A stretch of DNA of 64,000 nucleotides from Sinorhizobium medicae (GTDB taxonomy: Bacteria > Pseudomonadota > Alphaproteobacteria > Rhizobiales > Rhizobiaceae), in the NCBI RefSeq assembly GCF_007827695.1, contig NZ_VITA01000015.1, positions 62,001-126,000 of the forward strand, in the 5' to 3' direction. The notes beneath the pieces were generated by a model. It did no database searches and was not told the origin of the DNA. It saw nothing but the letters and a program-made list of their open reading frames with translations. Position 1 is the stretch's first letter, and each line of letters begins with the position of its first letter. A program made the position numbers and the translations under genes. Of this stretch, positions 35,668 through 45,353 are shown one piece after another.

Positions 35668-36375
35668 GTGCGCTATGCAATCTACTTCGCACCGCCGTCC
35701 GATGACCGGCTGTCGCAGACCGCTTCCCGTTGGCTGGGACGCGACGCGTTCACAGGCGGCGCTCTGGACTGCCCGGAAAATCCGGCGCTGGGGCGCGAAG
35801 ACCAAATGGTGCTGACGGCCGAACCGCGCCGCTACGGCTTTCATGGGACATTAAAGGCACCGTTCGAGCTTACGCCCCAGCGCAGCGAAGCCGACTTGAT
35901 CGCGGCTTTCGATGAGTTCGCGGCAGAGATCGAGCCGTTCGAAGTTCCGTCGATCGCCCTGCATCAGATCGGCCCGTTTTTCGCGCTCGTCTCGGCCAAG
36001 GCTTGCCCGGAACTGCAGCATTTGGCGGAGCAGGCGGTTCGCCGTTTCGAGCCATTCCGGGCGGCGCTCTCGGAAGCTGATCTCGCCCGCCGCAATCCGG
36101 AGAGGCTCACGCAGCGTCAGCGCGAGTACCTGGCGGCTTGGGGCTATCCATACGTCTTTGATGAATTCCAGTTCCATCTGACGCTGACGGGACCGGTTCC
36201 GGAAGAAATGCACCGCCCCATGAGGAAGGCGCTCGAGACGGTGTTCGCCGAATTTATCGGCAAGCCGCTTGCCGTTTCGACGATTGCGCTTTTCGCCGAA
36301 GAGCGCCGTGGCGCCCCCTTCACCGTCCATTCCCTGCTGCCGCTCGGCGGCGCATCCGAACGAAAGATAGCATGA
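35668..36375 (+). CDS. DUF1045 protein, 2H-phosphoesterase-like, phosphonate operon
   Basis: 235 residues. Two HxT motifs, HGT at residues 59-61 (YGFHGTLKAPF) and HLT at 170-172 (FQFHLTLTG), about 110 residues apart, match the paired catalytic histidines of the 2H phosphoesterase superfamily, whose members open or form cyclic phosphates. It uses a GTG start with GAGAG upstream and is 1 bp from phnM, so it is co-expressed with phnM and phnN. DUF1045 genes recur in rhizobial C-P lyase clusters. I infer that it may hydrolyse the cyclic ribose phosphate made by C-P lyase, the step done by PhnP in E. coli, since no phnP gene is here. This is not proven. Confidence 0.85.
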   Translation: MRYAIYFAPPSDDRLSQTASRWLGRDAFTGGALDCPENPALGREDQMVLTAEPRRYGFHGTLKAPFELTPQRSEADLIAAFDEFAAEIEPFEVPSIALHQIGPFFALVSAKACPELQHLAEQAVRRFEPFRAALSEADLARRNPERLTQRQREYLAAWGYPYVFDEFQFHLTLTGPVPEEMHRPMRKALETVFAEFIGKPLAVSTIALFAEERRGAPFTVHSLLPLGGASERKIA

Positions 36376-36376
36376 C

Positions 36377-37516
36377 ATGCCCAAAGAACAGGTTTTGACC
36401 AACGCCCGCATCGTCTTGGAGGATCGGATTGTCGATGGCTCGGTGCTGATCCGCGACGGCAAGATCGCCGACATTTCCGAAGGAGCCAGTGCTGCGGGCG
36501 AAGATTTCGAGGGCGACTACCTGCTGCCCGGCCTCGTCGAGCTGCACACCGACCATCTCGAGGCGCATTATTCTCCGCGTCCCGGCGTGCGCTGGCTGAA
36601 GATCGCGGCGATCCAGGCCCATGATGCCCAGGTCGTCACCTCGGGGATCACCACCGTCTTCGATTGCCTGCGCCTGGGCTCGGACGAGGATAGCGGCTTC
36701 CCGAAGGGCGAGATGCGCAGCATGGCCGATGCGCTCGCCCAGGCCAAGCAAGAGGGCCGACTGAGGGCCGATCACCTCATTCACCTGCGCTGCGAAGTGT
36801 CGACCGCCGACGTGCTGGAGCATTACGAGGACTTCCGGAGCGATCCGCAGGTCCGCCTCGTTTCGCTGATGGATCACGCACCCGGTCAACGTCAGTTCCA
36901 GACGATGGACCAATATACGCTCTACTACAAAACCAAGCGCGGTCTCACCGATGATGCCTTCGCTTCGTTCATCGAGCGCCAGCAGGCATTGTCGGCGCGC
37001 TATGCGACACCGCACCGAACCGCCCTTGCGAAAGCTTGCGCCGAACGCGGCATCACGATTGCCAGCCACGACGACGCCACGATCGAGCATGTCGACGAGT
37101 CGATCGGCTATGGTATTCGCCTTGCGGAGTTTCCGACGAGCTTCGAGGCGGCGGAAGCTTCCCATCGGGCAGGTCTCAGCGTGCTGATGGGCGCACCCAA
37201 TATCGTGCGCGGCAAATCGCATTCCGGCAACATCGCCGCGCGTGATCTCGCCGAGCGCGGCGTCCTCGACGTACTGTCTTCGGATTACGTGCCGTTCAGC
37301 CTCATTCATGCGCCTTTCATACTCGCGGATGAGGTCGAATCGATCGGCCTGCCCGAAGCCATCGCAATGGTGACGGCCACTCCGGCGCGCACGGTCGGTC
37401 TCGATGACCGCGGCCGGATCGCCGTTGGCCTCCGTGCCGATCTCGCACGCGTCCGCAGGCCGGAGGGCATACCGGTCGTCCGCTCCGTCTGGCGCGAAGG
37501 TCGGCGTGTCGCATGA
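36377..37516 (+). CDS. phnM: Alpha-D-ribose 1-methylphosphonate 5-triphosphate diphosphatase
   Basis: 379-residue amidohydrolase-superfamily enzyme of the C-P lyase pathway that removes diphosphate from ribose 1-methylphosphonate 5-triphosphate in the cytoplasm. The metal site is seen in LPGLVELHTDHLEAHYSPRPGVRW, with further ligands in HLRCEVS, SLMDHAPGQRQF, ASHDDATIEHV and SSDYVPFSL. It starts 1 bp after the DUF1045 gene and overlaps phnN by 4 bp. The C-P lyase core genes phnG-L are not in this window. Confidence 0.95.
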   Translation: MPKEQVLTNARIVLEDRIVDGSVLIRDGKIADISEGASAAGEDFEGDYLLPGLVELHTDHLEAHYSPRPGVRWLKIAAIQAHDAQVVTSGITTVFDCLRLGSDEDSGFPKGEMRSMADALAQAKQEGRLRADHLIHLRCEVSTADVLEHYEDFRSDPQVRLVSLMDHAPGQRQFQTMDQYTLYYKTKRGLTDDAFASFIERQQALSARYATPHRTALAKACAERGITIASHDDATIEHVDESIGYGIRLAEFPTSFEAAEASHRAGLSVLMGAPNIVRGKSHSGNIAARDLAERGVLDVLSSDYVPFSLIHAPFILADEVESIGLPEAIAMVTATPARTVGLDDRGRIAVGLRADLARVRRPEGIPVVRSVWREGRRVA

Positions 37517-38100
37517 CCGCCGCCGAGCAAGGAACCGGAACCCTCATCGTCGTCGTCGGACCGAGCGGCGCCGGCAAGGACAGCGTCATGGGGTTTGCCG
37601 CCCGCCATTTCGCGAAGCGCCCCGATATTCTGTTCGTCCGGCGGGTGATCACACGGCCTTCCGATGCGGGCAGCGAGGTGCACGAGAGCGTCTCCGACGC
37701 GGAATTCGAGGAAATGCGACGCAGCGGCATTTTCGCCGTTTTCTGGCGCGCGCATGGATTGAGCTACGGCATCCCGGCCGAAATCTCCGAGAAAGTGGCA
37801 GCCGGCATGACGGCGATCGTGAACGGCAGCCGCGCCGCCCTCCCCGCCATTCGTCAGGCGTTCGGCAAAATTGCTGTCGTGGTGATCACAGCCGACCTGC
37901 CGGTGCTGGCGAGGCGGTTGGCGGAGCGCGGCCGGGAGAGCGAAGAAGATGTCCTGCGTCGTCTGACGCGGCAGGCACCGGACCTGATCGCCGAGCCGGA
38001 CGTCACGGTGATCGACAATAGCGACAGGCTCGAAATCGCCGGCCGGCAATTCGTCGCGCTGGTGGAGCGGCACTCGGCCAGGAGCCATCATCCCGCTTGA
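37513..38100 (+). CDS. phnN: Ribose 1,5-bisphosphate phosphokinase
   Basis: 195-residue guanylate-kinase-like P-loop kinase with Walker A VVGPSGAGKDSVMGF, RRVITRPSDAGSEVHESVS and FWRAHGLSYGIP. PhnN phosphorylates ribose 1,5-bisphosphate to PRPP, the last step after C-P lyase. The ATG overlaps the phnM stop (ATGA). It ends the operon, 45 bp from the convergent ArsR gene, with no clear hairpin between them. Confidence 0.94.
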   Translation: MTAAEQGTGTLIVVVGPSGAGKDSVMGFAARHFAKRPDILFVRRVITRPSDAGSEVHESVSDAEFEEMRRSGIFAVFWRAHGLSYGIPAEISEKVAAGMTAIVNGSRAALPAIRQAFGKIAVVVITADLPVLARRLAERGRESEEDVLRRLTRQAPDLIAEPDVTVIDNSDRLEIAGRQFVALVERHSARSHHPA

Positions 38101-38145
38101 GCCGCAGCGGCATATCCGCAAACGACAATAAAAGACCGGAAATCG

Positions 38146-38517
38146 TCATCCCGGCTCGCCTTTCGCCAAAGCGTCCTTCTCTGCGTCCTCGATCATCTTG
38201 ACCATGGGCAGGTCCATCGCGGCGGCGATGATGGGATCGAGGAGACCGGGAAAGCGAATGTCGAGATCGTCCCGCCGCAAGGTGATCAACCGGCTCGTGC
38301 CGGACACCTCGGTGCGCGTGATGCCAGCCTCGCGCAGTTTGGCGAGATGATAGCTGATATTGGTCTTGGAACCGAAAGTCGTGAAGTTCAGACACATGGT
38401 CGGCCGTCCATCTCGACTGGCGAGATAGCCCACGATCGCCAGCCGCGTCGGGTCGCCGAGGGCCGCGAGTACATTGGACAGAGCGATCTGGTCTGGTGTC
38501 GGATGTGGTAGAGTCAT
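38146..38517 (-). CDS. ArsR-family transcriptional repressor
   Basis: 123-residue winged helix-turn-helix: LSNVLAALGDPTRLAIVGYLA, the recognition region TFGSKTNISYHLAKLREAGI, and the wing EVSGTSRLITLRRDDL. It has one cysteine and no ELCVCDL-type metal site, so a small organic inducer is more likely than a metal. It is divergent from the MFS transporter, with a GTTCAA inverted repeat between them, and probably represses both genes until the pump's substrate appears. Confidence 0.9.
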   Translation of the reverse strand: MTLPHPTPDQIALSNVLAALGDPTRLAIVGYLASRDGRPTMCLNFTTFGSKTNISYHLAKLREAGITRTEVSGTSRLITLRRDDLDIRFPGLLDPIIAAAMDLPMVKMIEDAEKDALAKGEPG

Positions 38518-38565
38518 TTGGCTCGAAGATTGCTGTCACTCCATATTGACATGACCAGCCACTAA

Positions 38566-38591
38566 GTTCAATAGTTCAACATCTTTTGAAC
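38566..38591. promoter_or_regulatory. Operator GTTCAA-N6-TTGAAC with extra half-site
   Basis: A perfect inverted repeat at 38574-38591, with another GTTCAA at 38566-38571. It overlaps the region just downstream of a TTGACA -35 at 38546-38551 whose -10 would fall near 38570, and ends 14 bases before the MFS start, a typical place for ArsR-type repression. Confidence 0.65.
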
Positions 38592-38605
38592 AAGAAGGCT
38601 TCCCC

Positions 38606-39790
38606 ATGGACAAGCGCCTCATCTGGCTCGCCGTTGGCTCCTTCACCATGAGTACGGTCGGCTTCGTATTCTCGAGCCTTCTGCCCTCGATCGCCGCCGA
38701 CACACACACGACCATTCCTCGTGCGGGGCACCTGATCACCCTGTTCGCGCTCTCCTATGCCATCGGCGCGCCGCTGCTATCGGCGTTGGCCGGCGCGGCG
38801 GACAGGCGTCGATTGCTGGTGGCTGCGATGCTTACCTTCGTCGTCGGCAACTGCATCGCGGCAACGAGCGTCTCCTTCGCGACGCTGCTGTTCGCACAGA
38901 TCGTGATGGGAATGGCGAGCGGCCTCTTTGCGGCCACAGCGCAAGCGACGGCGGTTTCGCTGGCCGGAGCGGAGCACCGCGCGCTGGCGATTTCAATCGT
39001 GGTGGGCGGCACCACGTTCGCGGTGGCGCTGGGCGCGCCTCTGGGCGCGCTGATCGCCGCCTTCTGGGGATGGCGCGGCACGTTCGGGGCGATTGCTCTG
39101 CTTGGGCTCTCCTGCGCCGCCGTGCTCTGGCTGCGCCTGCCGCGGGGCCTCAGCGGAACGAAGCTGACAATGTCCGAGCGCTTCGGCGCCATCGGCCGTC
39201 CGGGAGTCGCTTCGTCGCTATCGGTGACATTTCTCTACCTCACCGGCGGCTTCATGATCATCTCCTATCTTGCACCGCTGGCGATCGATGGGGCTGGGCT
39301 TTCGCAACTGGCGCTACCTGGCCTGCTGCTTGCCTTCGGTGTTGGCGCGGTGATCGGCAATCTCTCCAGCGGCTATCTGGCCGACCGGCTCGGCGCCACG
39401 CGCGTGGTGACAGCTTCGCTGATCTCGGCGCTGGTGGTCTCGTTGATGATCGCCACCGGCCTGCACCTTCTCACGCGTGATCTCGCCGGCTTGCTGCTGA
39501 TCGGCATCATGGTGCCATGGGGCATTGTAGGTTGGGCCTTTCCGCCGGCCCAGGCGAGCCGTATCGTCGGCTTCGCACCCGAGGTCGCGCATCTGACCCT
39601 GTCGCTCAACGCCTCGGCGATCTATCTCGGCATCGCGACCGGCACGGCGATCGGCGGACGCGTGCTCGAGAATACGGCTGCAGCCGATCTCGGCTTCTTC
39701 GCCGCGCTGTTTCCGGTGGCTTCGCTTGCGGTCCTTTATGCAGGGCTGCGCTCCCACCGGCGGCGCTTGGCCACCGTCGCGGCGGAATAG
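38606..39790 (+). CDS. MFS transporter, DHA1-type efflux pump
   Basis: 394 residues and 12 predicted helices. LITLFALSYAIGAPLLSALAGAADRR is the loop 2-3 motif A region (split: LITLFALSYAIGAPLLSALA, GAADRRRLL), and GNLSSGYLADRLGATRVV is its repeat in the second half. It resembles AraJ/NepI-like drug or metabolite exporters. AAGAAGG lies upstream of the ATG. The divergent ArsR gene and shared operator suggest inducible export; the substrate is unknown. Confidence 0.9.
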   Translation: MDKRLIWLAVGSFTMSTVGFVFSSLLPSIAADTHTTIPRAGHLITLFALSYAIGAPLLSALAGAADRRRLLVAAMLTFVVGNCIAATSVSFATLLFAQIVMGMASGLFAATAQATAVSLAGAEHRALAISIVVGGTTFAVALGAPLGALIAAFWGWRGTFGAIALLGLSCAAVLWLRLPRGLSGTKLTMSERFGAIGRPGVASSLSVTFLYLTGGFMIISYLAPLAIDGAGLSQLALPGLLLAFGVGAVIGNLSSGYLADRLGATRVVTASLISALVVSLMIATGLHLLTRDLAGLLLIGIMVPWGIVGWAFPPAQASRIVGFAPEVAHLTLSLNASAIYLGIATGTAIGGRVLENTAAADLGFFAALFPVASLAVLYAGLRSHRRRLATVAAE

Positions 39791-39872
39791 ACCGACATCG
39801 TCCGCAGCCCGCGGCGGGACGGCGTCCGCTTCGGATAACCGGCCTAAGGCCCAAACCAACGGTCCTCTCGAC

Positions 39873-39905
39873 AAGCCCCGGACGGGAGTTCGGGGCTTCT
39901 TTGTG
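39873..39905 (+). terminator. Rho-independent terminator after the MFS gene
   Basis: AAGCCCCG and CGGGGCTT form a perfect 8-bp stem around a 10-base loop, followed by CTTTG. It lies 83 bp past the MFS stop and before the hut promoter. Confidence 0.75.
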
Positions 39906-39973
39906 CTTCTGGCCCGCGGCTCAAACCGCGTTATCTGACGGATTCATATTTCCCACTTGTCATGCTCCGCTTT

Positions 39974-39985
39974 ATGTATATACAT
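39974..39985. promoter_or_regulatory. HutC-type operator ATGTATATACAT
   Basis: A perfect 12-bp palindrome 25 bases before the hutI start. Its core TGTATATACA resembles sites bound by the GntR-family repressor HutC, released by urocanate. No hutC gene is in this window, so the repressor must be encoded elsewhere. Confidence 0.6.
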
Positions 39986-40010
39986 TATCAGGAAAGAAGG
40001 GTGGAGCCTT

Positions 40011-41258
40011 ATGGACGGAAACGAAAACCCAGGCCCTGTCAGAACCAGCCTCTGGCGTAACGCACGCCTTGCGACGCTTCGCGAAGATCTGGGCACCCTC
40101 GGAGTCGTCGAGAGCGGGGTCGTCGCCGCTCGCGGCGAGCGGATCGTTTATGCCGGCCCCGAGGCCGGTCTCACCTCGGAGCTTGCGCGCGCAGACCAGA
40201 TCTTCGATTGCGAAGGCCGCTGGGTAACCCCCGCGTTGATCGACTGCCACACACATATCGTTCATGGCGGCAACCGGGCCCGGGAATTCCAGCTCCGCCT
40301 CGAAGGCGCGACCTATGAGGCGATCGCCCGCGCCGGAGGCGGCATCGCTTCGACCGTCGAGGCGACCAACGCCCTTTCCGTCGACGAACTTGTGGCGGCC
40401 GCACTGCCACGGCTCGACGCCCTGCTCGCGGAGGGCGTTTCGACCGTCGAGGTAAAGTCGGGCTATGGTCTCAACGTCGAGACCGAGCTAAAGATGCTGC
40501 GCGCCGCCCGCCGGTTGGAGACCCTGCGCCCGGTGCGCATCGTCACCAGCTATCTCGCAGCCCATGCGACCCCGCCGGGATATCAGGGTCGAAACGGCGA
40601 CTACATCGCCGAGGTCGTCCTGCCGGGCCTCGCAGCAGCGCATGCGGAAGGGCTTGTGGATGCCGTCGACGGATTCTGCGAAGGCATAGCCTTTTCGCCG
40701 GCGGAGATCGCCTTGGTCTTCGACAAGGCGAAGTCGCTCGGCCTTCCCGTGAAGCTTCACGCCGAACAGCTTTCCGATCTCGGCGGCGCAAAGCTCGCTG
40801 CTTCCTACGGCGCTCTTTCCGCCGACCACCTCGAATATCTCGACGCTGCGGGCGCCGCCGCCATGGCAAAGGCCCGCACGGTCGCCGTCCTTCTGCCCGG
40901 CGCTTTCTACACCCTCCGGGAAAAGCAGCTTCCACCCGTCGAAGCACTCCGCGCGGCGGGGACGCGCATGGCTATCGCCACCGATTGCAATCCCGGAACC
41001 TCGCCGCTCACCTCGCTGCTGCTCACAATGAACATGTCCGCGACGCTCTTCCGCCTGACGTTGGAGGAATGTCTCGCCGGAGTTACTCGCGAGGCCGCCC
41101 GTGCACTCGGGGTGCTCGACGAGACCGGTACGATCGAAGCCGGCAAGTCCGCGGACCTTGCGATCTGGAACATCGATCAACCGGCGGAGCTGATCTACCG
41201 CGTCGGCTTCAATCCCCTGTGCGAGCGTGTTTTCAAGGGCGAAAGGGTTTCCCGATGA
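40011..41258 (+). CDS. hutI: Imidazolonepropionase
   Basis: 415-residue amidohydrolase that opens 4-imidazolone-5-propionate to N-formimino-glutamate, step three of histidine breakdown. Metal ligands are in [18 protein letters not shown], with [33 protein letters not shown] and [13 protein letters not shown] 40011 has GGAG seven bases upstream; an in-frame start 54 bases earlier would cover the operator. First gene of hutI-H-G-U and overlapping hutH by 4 bp. Confidence 0.95.
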   Translation: MDGNENPGPVRTSLWRNARLATLREDLGTLGVVESGVVAARGERIVYAGPEAGLTSELARADQIFDCEGRWVTPALIDCHTHIVHGGNRAREFQLRLEGATYEAIARAGGGIASTVEATNALSVDELVAAALPRLDALLAEGVSTVEVKSGYGLNVETELKMLRAARRLETLRPVRIVTSYLAAHATPPGYQGRNGDYIAEVVLPGLAAAHAEGLVDAVDGFCEGIAFSPAEIALVFDKAKSLGLPVKLHAEQLSDLGGAKLAASYGALSADHLEYLDAAGAAAMAKARTVAVLLPGAFYTLREKQLPPVEALRAAGTRMAIATDCNPGTSPLTSLLLTMNMSATLFRLTLEECLAGVTREAARALGVLDETGTIEAGKSADLAIWNIDQPAELIYRVGFNPLCERVFKGERVSR

Positions 41259-42790
41259 CCATCATTCTCAGGCCCGGCTCGGTTCCGCTCAGCGATCTGG
41301 AAACGATATACTGGACTGGCGCGCCGGCGCGCCTCGACCCTGCCTTCGATGCTGGTGTGGCCAAGGCTGCAGCGCGGATTGCCGAGATCGTCGCGGGCAA
41401 TGCGCCCGTCTACGGCATCAATACAGGTTTCGGCAAACTGGCTTCGATCAAGATCGACAGCGCCGACGTGGAAACGTTGCAGCGCAATCTGATCCTCTCC
41501 CATTGCTGCGGCGTCGGCCAGCCGCTCACGGAAAACATCGTGCGGCTGATCATGGCACTGAAGCTGATCTCTCTCGGCCGCGGCGCCTCCGGTGTGCGGC
41601 TCGAACTCGTCCGGCTCCTCGAAGCGATGCTGGACAAGGGCGTGATCCCGCTCATCCCGGAGAAAGGCTCCGTAGGCGCGTCCGGAGACCTCGCGCCGCT
41701 TGCGCACATGGCCGCGGTGATGATGGGCCACGGCGAGGCCTTCTATGCCGGCGAACGCATGGCGGGTGCAGCGGCGCTGCGGGCTGCGGGGCTTTCTCCC
41801 GTCACGCTTGCCGCCAAAGAGGGCCTCGCCTTGATCAACGGCACCCAGGTCTCGACGGCTCTCGCCCTTGCCGGGCTCTTCCGCGCCCACCGCGCCGGCC
41901 AGGCGGCACTTATCACCGGCGCCCTTTCGACCGACGCGGCCATGGGCTCTTCCGCCCCCTTCCATCCGGATATTCATACGCTTCGCGGCCATAAAGGCCA
42001 GATCGACACGGCCGCCGCCTTACGGCACCTGCTGACTGGCTCCCCGATTCGCCAAAGCCATATCGAGGGCGACGAGCGCGTGCAGGATCCCTATTGCATC
42101 CGCTGCCAGCCACAGGTCGACGGCGCCTGCCTCGACCTCCTGCGTTCCGTCGCAGCCACCTTGACGATCGAAGCCAACGCCGTCACCGACAATCCGCTGG
42201 TGCTTTCGGACAATTCCGTCGTCTCGGGCGGCAATTTCCATGCCGAACCGGTCGCCTTTGCCGCCGACCAGATCGCGCTTGCGGTGTGCGAAATCGGCGC
42301 CATTGCCCAGCGCCGCATCGCCCTTCTGGTCGACCCCGCGCTCAGCTACGGCCTGCCGGCTTTCCTCGCCAAGAAACCGGGTCTCAATTCCGGACTGATG
42401 ATTGCGGAGGTCACGTCGGCGGCGTTGATGTCGGAAAACAAGCAGCTCTCCCATCCAGCCTCCGTCGACTCGACGCCCACGTCTGCAAATCAGGAAGACC
42501 ACGTGTCCATGGCCTGCCACGGTGCGCGCCGACTTCTGCAGATGACGGACAACCTCTTTGCGATCGTCGGCATCGAGGCGCTCGCTGCGGTGCAGGGTAT
42601 CGAGTTCCGCGCGCCGCTCACCACCAGCCCGGAACTTCAGAAGGCCGCCGCTGCCGTGCGCAGCATCTCGCCCAGCATCGAGGAAGATCGCTACATGGCC
42701 GACGACCTGAAGGCCGCGGCCTATCTCGTGGCGTCGGGTCAGCTCGCCGCCGCCGTCTCCGCCGGCATTCTTCCCAAACTGGAGAACTGA
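41255..42790 (+). CDS. hutH: Histidine ammonia-lyase
   Basis: 511-residue enzyme removing ammonia from L-histidine to give urocanate. The Ala142-Ser143-Gly144 triad in [15 protein letters not shown] makes the MIO electrophile and falls at the canonical numbering. [29 protein letters not shown] is present as [13 protein letters not shown], and [10 protein letters not shown] and [20 protein letters not shown] complete the active site. The ATG overlaps the hutI stop as ATGA. Confidence 0.96.
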   Translation: MTIILRPGSVPLSDLETIYWTGAPARLDPAFDAGVAKAAARIAEIVAGNAPVYGINTGFGKLASIKIDSADVETLQRNLILSHCCGVGQPLTENIVRLIMALKLISLGRGASGVRLELVRLLEAMLDKGVIPLIPEKGSVGASGDLAPLAHMAAVMMGHGEAFYAGERMAGAAALRAAGLSPVTLAAKEGLALINGTQVSTALALAGLFRAHRAGQAALITGALSTDAAMGSSAPFHPDIHTLRGHKGQIDTAAALRHLLTGSPIRQSHIEGDERVQDPYCIRCQPQVDGACLDLLRSVAATLTIEANAVTDNPLVLSDNSVVSGGNFHAEPVAFAADQIALAVCEIGAIAQRRIALLVDPALSYGLPAFLAKKPGLNSGLMIAEVTSAALMSENKQLSHPASVDSTPTSANQEDHVSMACHGARRLLQMTDNLFAIVGIEALAAVQGIEFRAPLTTSPELQKAAAAVRSISPSIEEDRYMADDLKAAAYLVASGQLAAAVSAGILPKLEN

Positions 42791-42791
42791 C

Positions 42792-43607
42792 ATGGCCGTC
42801 TTCGAAGTCCGGCGAGGCAATTCGCCCGTCATCCTCGGCTTTCCGCATACGGGGACGGACCTACCCTCGTCGATCTGGGAACGGCTCAACGACAATGGCC
42901 GCATTCTCGCAGACACCGACTGGCACATCCACGAACTCTACGAAGGTCTGCTCCCGGATGCGACGACTGTCCGCGCGACCTTTCACCGCTATGTCATAGA
43001 CGCCAATCGCGACCCTAATGGCGTCAGCCTCTATCCCGGCCAGAACACGACGGGGCTCGTGCCCGAAAGCGACTTCGACGGTCAGCCCATCTGGAAAGAA
43101 GGCCAAGGACCGGCGGAGGCCGACATCGCAGAGCGCCTGCGCGATTTTCACGCGCCCTACCATGCGGCGCTTGCAGCGGAGATTGCCCGTGTCAGGGCGA
43201 TCCACGGCATTGCCGTGCTCTATGATTGCCATTCGATCCGCTCACATATTCCCTTCCTTTTTGAAGGCACGCTGCCGGACTTCAACATCGGCACCGACAG
43301 GGGCAAAACCTGCGCTTTGGAAATCGAGCGATCGGTCGAGGAAATCGCCTCTGAAACAGAAGGTTACAGCCATACTCTAAATGGTCGCTTCAAGGGCGGC
43401 TGGACGACCCGCCATTATGGCCGCCCGGAACAGGGTGTGCACGCGATCCAGATGGAACTGGCGCAATCGACGCATCTGGCGACGGAAGCGCCGCCCTTCG
43501 CCCTGGATGCGGCGAAAGCCGAAAGGCTCCGCCGGCCTCTGGCGGCAATTCTGGAACGCATCGGGAAAATAGCAAACGAACTCAAAAGGACAGGGAGCGA
43601 GGCATGA
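42792..43607 (+). CDS. hutG: N-formylglutamate deformylase (N-formylglutamate amidohydrolase)
   Basis: 271 residues of the FGase family (not the ureohydrolase-type HutG): [59 protein letters not shown] and [15 protein letters not shown] contain the likely metal and substrate residues. It converts N-formylglutamate to glutamate and formate. This form implies the five-enzyme hut route and therefore a formiminoglutamate deiminase (hutF), which is not in the window. It starts 1 bp after hutH and overlaps hutU by 4 bp. Confidence 0.93.
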   Translation: MAVFEVRRGNSPVILGFPHTGTDLPSSIWERLNDNGRILADTDWHIHELYEGLLPDATTVRATFHRYVIDANRDPNGVSLYPGQNTTGLVPESDFDGQPIWKEGQGPAEADIAERLRDFHAPYHAALAAEIARVRAIHGIAVLYDCHSIRSHIPFLFEGTLPDFNIGTDRGKTCALEIERSVEEIASETEGYSHTLNGRFKGGWTTRHYGRPEQGVHAIQMELAQSTHLATEAPPFALDAAKAERLRRPLAAILERIGKIANELKRTGSEA

Positions 43608-45283
43608 ACATGAACAACCCGCGCCACAATATTCGCGAAGTACGCAGCCCGCGAGGCACCGAGATCAGCGCCAGGAGCTGGCTGACCGAAGCGCCGCTCA
43701 GAATGCTGATGAACAATCTCGATCCTGATGTCGCCGAGAACCCGCATGAACTCGTCGTCTATGGCGGCATCGGCCGCGCTGCACGCACCTGGGCCGATTT
43801 CGACCGCATCGTCGCCTCGCTCAGGTATCTGAACGAAGACGAGACCCTGCTCGTCCAGTCTGGCAAGCCGGTCGGAGTCTTCCGCACGCACCGGGATGCG
43901 CCGCGGGTGTTGATCGCCAACTCCAATCTCGTGCCGCACTGGGCGAACTGGGATCATTTCAATGAGCTGGATAAGAAGGGTCTCGCCATGTATGGCCAGA
44001 TGACCGCCGGCTCGTGGATCTATATCGGCACTCAAGGGATCGTGCAGGGCACGTATGAGACCTTCGTCGAGGCGGGCCGCCAGCACTATGGCGGCAGCCT
44101 GAAAGGCAAGTGGATCCTGACGGGCGGCCTCGGCGGTATGGGCGGAGCACAGCCCCTTGCGGCGGTCATGGCCGGGGCCTGCTGCCTCGCCGTCGAATGC
44201 AACCCGGATTCGATCGATTTCCGCCTCCGTACCCGCTACCTCGACGAAAAGGCCGAGACGCTGGAGGAAGCCATGGAAATGATCGAGCGCTGGACGAAAG
44301 CCGGCGAAGCCAAGTCCGTCGGTCTTCTCGGCAATGCAGCTGAAATTCTGCCCGAAATGGTCCGCCGCGGCATCCGCCCCGATATCGTCACCGACCAGAC
44401 CTCCGCCCACGATCCGGTGAATGGCTACCTGCCGAAGGGCTGGACGATCGCCGAATGGAAGGCCAAGCGCGAGAGCGACCCGAAGACGGTCGAGAAGGCC
44501 GCCCGCGCGTCGATGCGCGACCATGTCGAAGCAATGCTTGCCTTCTGGGATTCCGGCATACCGACGCTCGACTACGGGAACAACATCCGCCAGGTCGCCA
44601 AGGACGAAGGTCTCGAGCGCGCCTTTGATTTCCCCGGTTTCGTGCCGGCCTATATCCGTCCGCTTTTCTGCCGGGGCATCGGTCCGTTCCGCTGGGCGGC
44701 TCTCTCGGGCGATCCGGAAGATATCTACAAGACCGACCAGAAGGTGAAGGAGCTGCTGCCGGATAACAAGCACCTGCACAACTGGCTCGACATGGCGCGC
44801 GAGCGCATCGCCTTTCAAGGCCTGCCCGCACGCATCTGCTGGGTTGGCCTTGGCGATCGCCACCGCCTCGGCCTCGCCTTCAACGAGATGGTGCGCAGCG
44901 GCGAGCTGAAGGCGCCGATCGTCATCGGGCGCGACCATCTCGACTCCGGCTCCGTCGCCTCGCCAAACCGCGAGACCGAAGCGATGAAGGACGGCTCCGA
45001 TGCCGTCTCCGATTGGCCGCTCCTGAACGCTCTCCTCAACACCGCCTCCGGTGCCACCTGGGTATCACTGCACCACGGCGGCGGGGTCGGCATGGGCTTC
45101 TCGCAGCATTCCGGAATGGTGATCTGCTGCGACGGTACGGACGATGCGGCACGCCGCGTTGAGCGGGTGCTGTGGAACGACCCGGCAACCGGCGTCATGC
45201 GCCACGCCGATGCCGGATATGACATCGCATTGGACTGCGCCCGCGAAAAAGGCCTCCGCCTGCCGGGCATATTGGGCGAGTGA
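43604..45283 (+). CDS. hutU: Urocanate hydratase
   Basis: 559-residue urocanase using tightly bound NAD+ to hydrate urocanate to imidazolonepropionate. [19 protein letters not shown] at the N-terminus, [26 protein letters not shown] (NAD site), [31 protein letters not shown] and [18 protein letters not shown] are diagnostic. Last gene of the hut operon, ending at a 10-bp stem shared with the convergent MFS gene. Confidence 0.96.
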   Translation: MNMNNPRHNIREVRSPRGTEISARSWLTEAPLRMLMNNLDPDVAENPHELVVYGGIGRAARTWADFDRIVASLRYLNEDETLLVQSGKPVGVFRTHRDAPRVLIANSNLVPHWANWDHFNELDKKGLAMYGQMTAGSWIYIGTQGIVQGTYETFVEAGRQHYGGSLKGKWILTGGLGGMGGAQPLAAVMAGACCLAVECNPDSIDFRLRTRYLDEKAETLEEAMEMIERWTKAGEAKSVGLLGNAAEILPEMVRRGIRPDIVTDQTSAHDPVNGYLPKGWTIAEWKAKRESDPKTVEKAARASMRDHVEAMLAFWDSGIPTLDYGNNIRQVAKDEGLERAFDFPGFVPAYIRPLFCRGIGPFRWAALSGDPEDIYKTDQKVKELLPDNKHLHNWLDMARERIAFQGLPARICWVGLGDRHRLGLAFNEMVRSGELKAPIVIGRDHLDSGSVASPNRETEAMKDGSDAVSDWPLLNALLNTASGATWVSLHHGGGVGMGFSQHSGMVICCDGTDDAARRVERVLWNDPATGVMRHADAGYDIALDCAREKGLRLPGILGE

Positions 45284-45311
45284 TCTGAAGCTCCAGCCGT
45301 TTCACCTTCTG

Positions 45312-45339
45312 CATCCCCATGACAACGAGCATGGGGATG
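45312..45339. terminator. Bidirectional hairpin between hutU and the MFS gene
   Basis: CATCCCCATG and CATGGGGATG form a perfect 10-bp stem with an 8-base loop, centred between convergent stop codons. There is no long T-run in either direction, so termination may need help. Confidence 0.6.
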
Positions 45340-45353
45340 AGGTTGGGGCGGGT

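Noticed and set aside
43415-44938. 507-codon minus-strand open frame
   Set aside because: Antisense to hutU, which is a full-length urocanase.
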